Below are positions 19,006 through 29,113 of a DNA stretch of 64,000 bases, in pieces. Origin of the DNA: Paenibacillus daejeonensis DSM 15491 (GTDB lineage Bacteria > Bacillota > Bacilli > Paenibacillales > Paenibacillaceae). A program made the position numbers and the translations under genes. The stretch's first letter is position 1. Every line of letters starts with the position of its first letter. The notes below the pieces were generated by a model that had not been told where the DNA came from, did no database searches, and worked only from the letters and a program-made list of their open reading frames with translations. Location of the stretch: positions 833,418-897,417 of the forward strand of contig NZ_KB899659.1 of assembly GCF_000378385.1 (NCBI RefSeq), written 5' to 3'.

Positions 19006-19449
19006 CTATTGCAGAAATTGTTGAACCGCTTGATTTACTAGTTTACCGTCTGCGCGTCCTTTAACCTTCGGCATCAAGGCACTCATGACTTTACCCATCT
19101 CGGCTTTGGAAGAAGCTCCGGTTTCCTGGATGGTCTGCTGTACGATCACTTTGATTTCTTCTTCGGTGAGCTGCTGGGGCAGGTAAACACTAATAATATC
19201 TATTTCTGCTGCGAGATTTTCAATCAAATCTTCACGGCCGGCTTTTTGAAATTCTTGGAGGGAATCTTTACGCTGCTTGATTTCACGACTAAGAATTGCA
19301 AGCACTTCATCATCTTCGAGCGGTCGCTTCAGCTCAATCTCCTGGTTTTTGACAGCCGCGCGAAGCATCCGAATGGTGGTGAGCTTGAATTTCTCCTTGC
19401 TCTTCATCGCTTGCTTCATATCGTCGTTTAATCGTTCGTTAAGGTTCAT
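19006..19449 (-). CDS. yqeY: GatB/YqeY domain protein
   Basis: This 147-residue protein is the stand-alone YqeY domain, related to the tail domain of GatB that contacts tRNA; its cellular role is unclear. The typical start [35 protein letters not shown] and the [18 protein letters not shown] and [24 protein letters not shown] segments are all present. It follows rpsU by 15 bases, the same pairing as in B. subtilis, so the two are transcribed together and end at the terminator near 18.98 kb. Confidence 0.95.
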   Translation of the reverse strand: MNLNERLNDDMKQAMKSKEKFKLTTIRMLRAAVKNQEIELKRPLEDDEVLAILSREIKQRKDSLQEFQKAGREDLIENLAAEIDIISVYLPQQLTEEEIKVIVQQTIQETGASSKAEMGKVMSALMPKVKGRADGKLVNQAVQQFLQ

Positions 19450-19464
19450 TGTGGAAGGATCCTC

Positions 19465-19638
19465 CTAAAACTTTCTCTTGCGCGCAGCCTCAGACTTCTT
19501 CTTACGCTTGACGCTTGGTTTTTCATAATGCTTGCGTTTTTTGACCTCGGCCAAAACGCCGTCCTTCGCGATGGAACGCTTGAAACGACGAAGTGCAGCA
19601 TCGATGGTCTCATTTTTGCGAACTTTTGTTTCAGACAC
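19465..19638 (-). CDS. rpsU: 30S ribosomal protein S21
   Basis: This is small-subunit protein S21, 57 residues, very basic. The sequence [20 protein letters not shown] with the C-terminal [14 protein letters not shown] is typical. The start is GTG at 19636-19638 with GGAGGGAGGG upstream; no ATG fits. A consensus sigma-A promoter lies about 60 bases upstream, as expected for a highly expressed ribosomal gene. It is followed by yqeY. Confidence 0.96.
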   Translation of the reverse strand: MSETKVRKNETIDAALRRFKRSIAKDGVLAEVKKRKHYEKPSVKRKKKSEAARKRKF

Positions 19639-19697
19639 CAGTTTTCCCTCCCTCCAGAACAGACCGTCCAGAACGATAACACGGATTATCAAACTTC

Positions 19698-19727
19698 ATT
19701 ATACGGGAAAGGGAAAGGCAGTGTCAA
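19698..19727 (-). promoter_or_regulatory. Consensus sigma-A promoter of rpsU-yqeY
   Basis: Perfect TTGACA (19722-19727) and perfect TATAAT (19698-19703) on the minus strand, separated by 18 bases. It lies between the hinT stop and the rpsU ribosome site. Confidence 0.93.
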
Positions 19728-19754
19728 CTTCCAAACCCAACTTGGCCCAGGAAA

Positions 19755-20102
19755 TTATCTGGCTACCAAAGGACCCATGGCTTGTCCGCCCAACAGATGC
19801 ACATGCAGATGGTAGACAACTTGTCCGCCTTCCTTATTGCAATTATTAATCAGGCGATATCCTGACTCTGCAATTCCGAGCTCGGCTGCAATCTCGCGCG
19901 CCGCGGCAAAGACAGCTGCAATCGTCTCTCCGTCTTCTGCAGTCACATCATTCATAGTCGGGATATGCTTCTTGGGTATAATCAGGACGTGAACCGGCGC
20001 CGCGGGCTCAATATCATGAAACGCCAGCACATGCTCGTTTTCCATTACTTTTTTCGATGGAATAGAGCCTTCGATAATTTTACAAAAAATACAATCGGAC
20101 AT
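19755..20102 (-). CDS. HIT family nucleotide hydrolase (HinT-like)
   Basis: This 115-residue HinT-type purine nucleoside phosphoramidase has the catalytic histidine triad in YHLHVHLLGGQAMG near residue 100. It has the usual N-terminus SDCIFCKIIEGSIPSKKVMENEHVLAFHDIEPAAPVH with a CxxC-type pair, and PKKHIPTM. Length is normal. The ATG at 20100-20102 has AGGAGG seven bases upstream. The position next to rpsU differs from B. subtilis, where hit lies elsewhere. Confidence 0.95.
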   Translation of the reverse strand: MSDCIFCKIIEGSIPSKKVMENEHVLAFHDIEPAAPVHVLIIPKKHIPTMNDVTAEDGETIAAVFAAAREIAAELGIAESGYRLINNCNKEGGQVVYHLHVHLLGGQAMGPLVAR

Positions 20103-20225
20103 CTTGCTTCCTCCTTTGATCTTCCTCTCACTATGCCTCTATCATAGCAGAAACACCAGTACCCTGCACCTCCGCCTGTTGGAACGCAAAGAAGCCCGAA
20201 GCATCCGCCTCGGACTCCGGAATAA

Positions 20226-20531
20226 TCAGTAAAAAGGCAGCAGCGATAAACCAAGCAATGCAGCCAGTGGAAAAACCTGTCGGGCAAAATAACGTCTTGG
20301 ATAATAGGGATAAGGATATAAAGGTGGTCTGGCAAATGGCGTACCGAAGTAAGGGTACGGAAAAAAGCCGCGCGAATCCTCCCAGCCCCCGCCGCAGGGC
20401 ACCGCCAAGGCGACGCACTCATCGTCCACGTACTCGACGAAGCCGTCCGTACACCAGCCCTCCTTCGTGCGAGCTACGACATACCGGTGCATATGCTCCT
20501 GACAACGCTGCTTCATTTCTGTCTGTTCCAT
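20226..20531 (-). CDS. Hypothetical protein with Pro/Tyr/Phe-rich C-terminus
   Basis: I do not recognise a family. The 101-residue product starts MEQTEMKQRCQEHMHRYVVARTKEGW, a small, possibly zinc- or redox-active Cys/His segment. It then has a short beta-like part (GFVEYVDDECVALAVPCGG), and half of the protein is Pro, Tyr, Phe and Arg rich (FPYPYFGTPFARPPLYPYPYYPRR). It ends in a hydrophobic stretch (VFPLAALLGLSLLPFY). The composition recalls small spore-coat or surface proteins of bacilli, but that is only a resemblance. The start at 20529-20531 is chosen for the GGAGCTGGGAGG just upstream. Confidence 0.65.
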   Translation of the reverse strand: MEQTEMKQRCQEHMHRYVVARTKEGWCTDGFVEYVDDECVALAVPCGGGWEDSRGFFPYPYFGTPFARPPLYPYPYYPRRYFARQVFPLAALLGLSLLPFY

Positions 20532-20600
20532 CCTCCCAGCTCCTTTCTTCATGCTCCATCTTATTCGGAACTGGGCAAATGGCTACTCACTGACCCAAAT

Positions 20601-22675
<2,075 letters not shown>

Positions 22676-24381
22676 ACGCTTCCTCCCTGTCTTCTGGGGT
22701 AACAGCTGCCCGCAGCTCTTTTTCCAATTCTGCTGCATATGCCATTTTTTGCTCCTCTGAATAGTTCAGATGGGCGGCCATGTAGTCGATCACCTTGGCC
22801 TTATGCTCATGCACCCAACGAATATCAAAGAATAAAGCACCGGTACGACGGATAAAGAAATCGACCGGCTTCACTGTCATTTCTTCCTCCATGCTATAGG
22901 CCAGCATGGCGTGTACAGAAGCCGGCATGCCATGGATCAGACCCGACTTCCCGTCCTGAAGATGGGCAAATACAGAAGACACATTGGAACCGTAGCGTTC
23001 AGATAGCATGCGTGCCTCCGTCTGGGTTAAGCCCAAGCGCTGTCCTTCAGCTGTCATTCGTTCCACAAATGTCGGGAAAGCGGCCGAACCCCCCACATCG
23101 CCTCCGGACATTGGCAGGGTACGCGTAACGCAAGCCTTCCATGAACGGCCAGTTCCGGCGGGAATCCGCTTGACGATCAGATCGATAACCTGCTCTGCCA
23201 TCTTGCGGTAGCCTGTCAGCTTGCCTCCTGCGATGGTAATCATGCCCGATGGGGAAGTGAAGATCTCGTCACGCCGCGATACCTCTGAAGGCGATTTGCC
23301 CTCTTCATAGATGAGCGGTCTCAGACCGGCCCAGCTCGACTCCACGTCTTGCTCCGTTAGCTTGATACCTGGGAACATGTCATTGCAGGCAGCCAGCAGA
23401 TACGAACGGTCCTCTTCTGTCATTCTTGGATGCTGCGTGTCGCCTGTGTAATCCGTGTCTGTCGTTCCTACATACGTTTTCCCTTCACGCGGGATAGCAA
23501 AAACCATTCGTTTGTCGTCTGTATCGAAGTAGACGGCCTGCCGAAGCGGAAACCGTCCACCGTCAAAGACCAAATGAACCCCTTTGGTCAGTCGCAGGGT
23601 CTTGCCCCGCTTAGAGTGGTCCTTGGCTCGTAATTGATCTACCCAAGGCCCTGTAGCATTGACTACCTGACGGGCATGCACCCGGTATTCCTTGCTGGTC
23701 GTCATATCTTTGGCAATGACCCCCACCAGCTTCCCGTTATCGTAGAGCAGCCGATCCGCCTTGGTATAGTTTACGGCAGCTGCCCCGGCATCCACTGCTT
23801 TTTTGAGCACTTCCATCGTCAGACGGGCATCGTCGGTCCGGTACTCCACGTAGGTTCCGCCGCCGAGCAAACCATTCGTTTTCAACAGCGGCTCCTTGGC
23901 GGAAGTCGAATTCACATCCAGCATCTTGCGGCGTTCATTACGCTTGACCCCTGCCAGATAATCATACAGCCGCAGTCCAAACGAGGTGGACAACGCCCCG
24001 AAGGTACCGCCTTTGTAGAACGGCAGCAGCATCCATTCCGGCGTCGTCACATGCGGTCCGTTCTCATAGACGACTGCACGCTCCTTGCCAACATCTGCTA
24101 CCATTTTCACTTGGAATTGTTTCAAATAACGCAGTCCGCCATGCACCAGCTTGGTCGAACGGCTGGATGTGCCGCTGGCAAAGTCCTGCATTTCAATCAG
24201 CGCAGTCCTGAGCCCCCGTGTCTGGGCATCCAGCGCAATACCGGCACCCGTAATGCCGCCTCCTATAATCAGAATATCATATTCGCCCTTCTCCATCTGC
24301 ACCAATCTGTCTTTGCGTTCCATGGCCGAAAATGTGTGATTCATATCTGAAGTCTCCCTTCGAATGTGACAAGAGGCATAT

Positions 24382-24437
24382 AAAAAAACCACAAGACACC
24401 CAGACTGCGCCGAAGCGCAGATTGGGGGCTTGTGGTT
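24382..24437 (-). terminator. Leader terminator of glpD-glpP-glpK (probable GlpP target)
   Basis: AACCACAAG ... CTTGTGGTT forms the base of a long hairpin. An inner stem CTGCGC-TTCG-GCGCAG tops it, and seven T residues follow, ending about 38 bases before the glpD start. B. subtilis glpD has the same arrangement, with GlpP and glycerol 3-phosphate preventing termination. Confidence 0.88.
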
Positions 24438-24471
24438 CTCCCGATCTCCTACCCTTTATTAACTTGCTCTT

Positions 24472-24500
24472 ATTGTATCACATTTTATACTCACCTGAAA
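24472..24500 (-). promoter_or_regulatory. Candidate promoter of the glp operon
   Basis: TACAAT (24472-24477, minus strand) lies about 35 bases before the leader terminator. The -35 position 17 bases upstream (TTTCAG) is poor and abuts the end of a short repeat element, so strength and exact start are uncertain. Confidence 0.45.
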
Positions 24501-24565
24501 GCCGCTTTTGATCACGAAGTGCCTCAGGATGCGAATTCGGCGTCGTCTCGGTGCTGAAAACCGGC
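24501..24565 (-). repeat. Structured intergenic repeat, short copy
   Basis: This short form keeps only the ends of the full repeat found at 6.7 and 49.8 kb. One end carries TTTTGATCACGAAG (24506-24519) and the other CTCGGTGCTGAAAACCGG (24547-24564). The ends GCCGCTTTT and AAAACCGGC pair except at one position. The central hairpin and the GAGGAGCGGAG block are gone; a small GATGC/GCGTC stem replaces them. It lies between the small membrane-protein gene and the glpD promoter. Confidence 0.7.
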
Positions 24566-24578
24566 CTCTTTAACCACG

Positions 24579-25244
24579 TTAGCTGTCTGTATTCGTCTCG
24601 AGTTCGGATTCTTCGACACCCTCGTATAAGCTCGTATCCGGTTCGTTCATAATGGACACCATCGCATATGCGATATCTACCCACTCGGTGTCCGTAAACA
24701 TCAGAAGTGATTCCTGTTGCGTCGCACGGGTCACGTCAAAGGCGGTAATCTCCTCCAGCAGGCGTGTATACCATGATTCTACTTGAGCCAGATAGGCACG
24801 TTCGGGCCCCGTCAATTGACCTTCATGATTGCCAATGATTCGTAGCGACGCTTCAACTTCTTTCATAAACGTGAAGGCATCGCGCAGTTGGCTCGGCAGA
24901 TCGCGCGGCTCTTGTTCCTGTGCGGCTACGATTAAGTCTTGTAGGCCTTGGGCGCTATTCCCGAAAGCATAGCTAAGTTCTTGCTTGGCCATTATGCGTT
25001 CTTCAAGCGAGCTACTTGCCATAAGAGTCTGGGTTTGGGACAATATCGTCTCGGCATACAGCTTGGTATCCCATGCGGCATGAATAATACGCTCCCCCGC
25101 TTCAACCCGCTCCCGTTGATCGCTATGCAGCTTCTGTGAAAACAAAAACATATTATACGTCATGCTTGCCACCAGCAGGACGACAACCACGCCCGTAAAC
25201 CAGGAGCGCTTGACCGGCTGTTCCTCTTGCAACCTTACCGCCAC
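24579..25244 (-). CDS. Uncharacterised membrane-anchored protein downstream of addA
   Basis: No family recognised. The 221-residue product has one membrane helix near residues 15-32 (WFTGVVVVLLVASMTYNMFLF), followed by about 170 mainly helical residues rich in Glu, Gln and Leu, and an acidic end (EGVEESELETNTDS). The topology suggests a short cytoplasmic tail and an exposed helical domain. The stop of addA is 3 bases before this GTG start, so it is co-transcribed and probably translationally coupled to addAB. A TTG at 25230-25232 is an alternative start. The link to AddAB may be positional only; no nuclease or DNA-binding motif is seen. Confidence 0.75.
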   Translation of the reverse strand: MAVRLQEEQPVKRSWFTGVVVVLLVASMTYNMFLFSQKLHSDQRERVEAGERIIHAAWDTKLYAETILSQTQTLMASSSLEERIMAKQELSYAFGNSAQGLQDLIVAAQEQEPRDLPSQLRDAFTFMKEVEASLRIIGNHEGQLTGPERAYLAQVESWYTRLLEEITAFDVTRATQQESLLMFTDTEWVDIAYAMVSIMNEPDTSLYEGVEESELETNTDS

Positions 25245-25246
25245 CT

Positions 25247-28200
25247 TTATGAATGATTGTTAGCTGACAAACGCACCGATTGACCACCATCAAAGAAAAA
25301 GACATGACACTCCGCTACCGGTTTCTTCAGTATGGCTCCGACGGCCTCGGCGTACAGCTCCAACTGAAACCGATGGCGCTCGGCGGCAGCTTCCCACTGA
25401 TTCATGACGATCCGGTCAGTCTTATAATCTACGAGCACCAGACCCTGGTCGTCCTCAAACAGGCAGTCGATGACCCCCTGAATCAATACCGGCTCTTCAG
25501 CCGCCGCTGGATCGATTGCAGCTTGCGGGTAGATACGGGAAGCCGGCAGCGTGCAGCTGAACGGAACCTCGCGCCTAACCCAGTCCGCTTGCAGCATCCT
25601 TACGCCTATTGGACTGTCAAAATAGGATACAATCGCTGCCAGATCCACCGCTGCCGCCTGTTCAGCTGTAAGCAGACGCCGCTCCTGCATCTCGGTCAGC
25701 AATACCTCAAGCGATGCTATTGTAACGGCGGATGTGAGCGGGATGTGCTGCATGACCAGATGGCTAACCGTACCTCGCTCGGCGGCTGTAAGCGCCCGCT
25801 CCTCCATGAAACGCGGTCGTCTCAGCTTCAAAGCGCCCGGCGGCAGCGCACCGGGTTTGGCTCCGCTGCTGCCGGGCAGGCCGTCACCTCGCGCCTCATC
25901 CAATGTTACCGCACCTTCGGCATGCCCCCACTCTGCCTGGAGCCGCTTCATCTCCGTAACGGACGTTTTGGCGGCTAGCGCGGTTGCTGCCTGATGCGGG
26001 TATCGCCAGGAGAGACGTTGATCGATGTCCTTTGTCCACTCCTCCTCGCCCTCTGCCAGGAAAACGCCTGATGTCAAGGCCTCCAGCACCTCTTGGCGCC
26101 GGACGGTATCCTCGGGATCCACCTCTTCTGTCGCAGCGGCGTAAGCGGCATAGATTGCTGCGGGTACCAAGGCGCAGGTCCAGCCCTGTCCCCCCTCGGC
26201 AACCGTAAGCTGCCGGGCAGGAAGCTCACCCACCAGCGGCAGCAGCCAATCCATAAATCGCCGAGCCGCTGCCAGCGAGAAGTCTGGAATGACCGCTGCC
26301 GGGCCTGTATCCTGCCATCTTGCCAACTGCTTCCCAGCATCCGCGAGCGTACCTACAAGAAACAGCTTTTCCTTCGGGCGTGTCATAGCAACATAGAGAA
26401 TTCGCATTTCCTCGGCCAACAGCTCCATCCGCTGTTTACGCCGGATGGCCAGTTGAGGCAGCGTTGGATAGCTTACTCTCACCTCGCTGTCGACGTGGCG
26501 CGGACCGTAGCCAAGATCTTTGTGCATTAAAAACGGCCGGTTTAAATCCTGCATATTAAACTGCTTGCCTAGTCCAGCTGTAAAGACGACGGGGAACTCC
26601 AGTCCCTTGCTGCGGTGGATCGACATGATTCGAACCACATCCTCCTGCTCGCCGAGTGCTCTGGCAGTGCCCAGATCTCCGCCGCGTTCCCGCATCCGGT
26701 CAATGAATCTCAGGAAGCGAAACAATCCCCGAAACGATGTCTCTTCATATTGCCTTGCACGATCATGCAACGCCCGCAAATTGGCTTGACGCTGCAGGCC
26801 GCCTGGGAGGCCGCCCACGAAATCGTAATAGCCGGTCTTGCGGTAGATTTGCCATACCAGCTCAGCAAGCGACCCCTGTCGCGCTTCTTCCCGCCATAGC
26901 TCCAGACGTTCCAGAAACAAGCTCAATTTGCTTCGTACAGACTCAGACAGCAGAACATTGGAGGCCGCTTGTCTCACTGCATCATAGTATGAACCTTTGC
27001 GAGCCTGAACGCGAATCGCTGCGAGCTCCTCCGCATCCAAGCCAAACAGGGGCGATCGCAGGACACCTGCCAGCGGGATATCTTGGTATGGATTGTCTAT
27101 GATACGCAACAGAGAGAGCATGATCTCAACCTCAGTCGCATCAAAATAACCGGTGCTCAGCTCTGCATAAGCCGGTATTCCCTGTGCCTGCAGCTCTTCA
27201 ATTATGATCGGCGCCCATTGGCTGGTCGCACGCAGCAAGATAACGATATCCCGCCAGGCGAGCGCCCGGCTGGTCTGCCGTTTGCCATCATATACGCGGA
27301 ACGGCGGCTCACCTTCTTCGCCTTCACGCAAACGCCCGATTTGAGCCGCGATGTAGCGTGCTTCCAACTGCGCGGTTTGCAGATCAGAGAGGTCTTCTAC
27401 AGCATCTAAATCCTCCGTTTCTCCTTCTGAAGCATCTATGGCCTTCTCGGCTTCTGCCCGGTCCAATACAGCCAACTCGACACGGTAAGGCCCGCCCTGC
27501 TCGCCCGCTGGCGGGTAGGACGCGCCGCTGACCAGCTCGGCAGCCCGGTCATAGTCCATCTCGGCGACCGTTTCCCGCATGATAGCCCGGAACACATCGT
27601 TGACGCCATCGACAACCTGCGCACGGCTGCGGAAGTTTCTCGCCAAATCAATCCGTAGCCCCATTGGTTGCGATGGAGCTGCGTACGCTTTGTATTTGGC
27701 CAGGAACAAACCCGGCTCTGCCAGTCGGAAGCGGTAGATGCTCTGCTTGACATCACCTACCATGAAGCGATTCCCCGGCTCCTCCCGGGCAATCAGCTGG
27801 ACAATAGCCTCTTGCACCCGGTTTGTATCCTGGTACTCGTCCAGCAGAATCTCATCGAATTGGCGGCGGTATTCGAGCGCCGCGGCTGATGGCAGGGACA
27901 TCTCCGGTGTTGAGGCCGGCGAGCGAAGAATACGCAGACAATAATGCTCCAGATCGCCAAAGTCCAGCAGGCCTTTGCCCCGCTTGGCTTTCTCGTAGCG
28001 TACGCCAAAGTCAATGACCAGCGTAGCCAGGGCCTTCATCTGAGGAGCTGCCTCATGAAGCTCCTCCAGAAAATGCTCTGGCGGACGGCTGAACAAATCC
28101 GAAACAAGCTCTCCGATCAGCTTTTTGACCTGATCTCTTAGAGACTTCACTTGTTCCTGCAACAGCTTGTCTATCTCTTGGCCGCGCAGCGCCTTGAGCT

Positions 28201-29113
28201 TGCCAAACGCCGCTGTTCGAAACTCGTCGTACCATGAGGACCAGGCGCCGGCATGAACGGCTTCCGCCAGCCGCTCGACCAGCTTGAGATCCTCCTGCAG
28301 GGTGGGAAGGTACCCCTCGGGTCCACCTGGCTGGCCAATGACTCGGATCGCATCCTCCAGCATGTCCTTGGCTCCTCGGAGCACCAGCTCGACATCTGTG
28401 GTCAGCGCCTTGACCCACTCACTGTTGCCCAGAGCTTCGACATCCGGCGCTTCGAATGCTGCGGCCGTCTCCAGAAGCCAATGCTCAGGCCAGGGATTAC
28501 TGCGTGAGAAGTCGTACAGCTCCTGCACCAGATGATACAGCGGCTCATCTCCCCGCTCCCCTCCGTAGTCATCTGCGAGACGGAGGAAACCGAGGTCGAC
28601 ATCAGCTGCTGCGTACCGTTCTTCGAACAACGTGTCCAGCACATCAAGCCTCATTAGCTCCGCCTCGGTTTCATTGGCGACGCGAAAACCGGGATCGAGT
28701 CCGATCATCGGGTAGTACCGGCGGATGACATCGAGACAGAAGGAATGAAGGGTTGTGATGGACGCACGATTCATCATGGCAAGCTGCCGGCGCAAATGCT
28801 CGGATTGCGGCTGTCGCTCAAGAGCGCGCTCCAGCGCCAGCCGAATTCTTTCCTTCATCTCCGCAGCCGCTGCCTTCGTGAAGGTAGCCACCAGCAACCG
28901 GTCCACATCGGTATCTGCGGAAATCTTGCGTATAATCCGTTCCACCAGCACGGCAGTCTTGCCAGAGCCGGCGGCAGCGGCGACTAGAATGTCACTGCCA
29001 CCGGCTACAACGGCATGCCATTGCTCATCTGTCCAGGTGCTGCCTTGCGGCTTGGGAGGCAGCTCGTCCGTTGCAGGCATGATATGTGATTGTCTATCCT
29101 CTTCACGTTCCAT
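25247..29113 (-). CDS. addA: ATP-dependent helicase/nuclease subunit A
   Basis: AddA is the UvrD-type helicase and nuclease subunit of the AddAB complex that resects double-strand breaks and recognises Chi. The 1288-residue product has Walker A AAAAGSGKTAVLVERI near residue 48, the DEYQDTN helicase motif, the GDVKQSIYRFR motif and MSIHRSKGLEFPVVF. The C-terminal RecB-like nuclease domain has GVIDCLFEDDQGLVLVDYKTD. The start ATG at 29111-29113 follows GGAGGGAG; an upstream frame extension overlaps addB and lacks family similarity. It overlaps the addB stop by 11 bases. Confidence 0.96.
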   Translation of the reverse strand: MEREEDRQSHIMPATDELPPKPQGSTWTDEQWHAVVAGGSDILVAAAAGSGKTAVLVERIIRKISADTDVDRLLVATFTKAAAAEMKERIRLALERALERQPQSEHLRRQLAMMNRASITTLHSFCLDVIRRYYPMIGLDPGFRVANETEAELMRLDVLDTLFEERYAAADVDLGFLRLADDYGGERGDEPLYHLVQELYDFSRSNPWPEHWLLETAAAFEAPDVEALGNSEWVKALTTDVELVLRGAKDMLEDAIRVIGQPGGPEGYLPTLQEDLKLVERLAEAVHAGAWSSWYDEFRTAAFGKLKALRGQEIDKLLQEQVKSLRDQVKKLIGELVSDLFSRPPEHFLEELHEAAPQMKALATLVIDFGVRYEKAKRGKGLLDFGDLEHYCLRILRSPASTPEMSLPSAAALEYRRQFDEILLDEYQDTNRVQEAIVQLIAREEPGNRFMVGDVKQSIYRFRLAEPGLFLAKYKAYAAPSQPMGLRIDLARNFRSRAQVVDGVNDVFRAIMRETVAEMDYDRAAELVSGASYPPAGEQGGPYRVELAVLDRAEAEKAIDASEGETEDLDAVEDLSDLQTAQLEARYIAAQIGRLREGEEGEPPFRVYDGKRQTSRALAWRDIVILLRATSQWAPIIIEELQAQGIPAYAELSTGYFDATEVEIMLSLLRIIDNPYQDIPLAGVLRSPLFGLDAEELAAIRVQARKGSYYDAVRQAASNVLLSESVRSKLSLFLERLELWREEARQGSLAELVWQIYRKTGYYDFVGGLPGGLQRQANLRALHDRARQYEETSFRGLFRFLRFIDRMRERGGDLGTARALGEQEDVVRIMSIHRSKGLEFPVVFTAGLGKQFNMQDLNRPFLMHKDLGYGPRHVDSEVRVSYPTLPQLAIRRKQRMELLAEEMRILYVAMTRPKEKLFLVGTLADAGKQLARWQDTGPAAVIPDFSLAAARRFMDWLLPLVGELPARQLTVAEGGQGWTCALVPAAIYAAYAAATEEVDPEDTVRRQEVLEALTSGVFLAEGEEEWTKDIDQRLSWRYPHQAATALAAKTSVTEMKRLQAEWGHAEGAVTLDEARGDGLPGSSGAKPGALPPGALKLRRPRFMEERALTAAERGTVSHLVMQHIPLTSAVTIASLEVLLTEMQERRLLTAEQAAAVDLAAIVSYFDSPIGVRMLQADWVRREVPFSCTLPASRIYPQAAIDPAAAEEPVLIQGVIDCLFEDDQGLVLVDYKTDRIVMNQWEAAAERHRFQLELYAEAVGAILKKPVAECHVFFFDGGQSVRLSANNHS

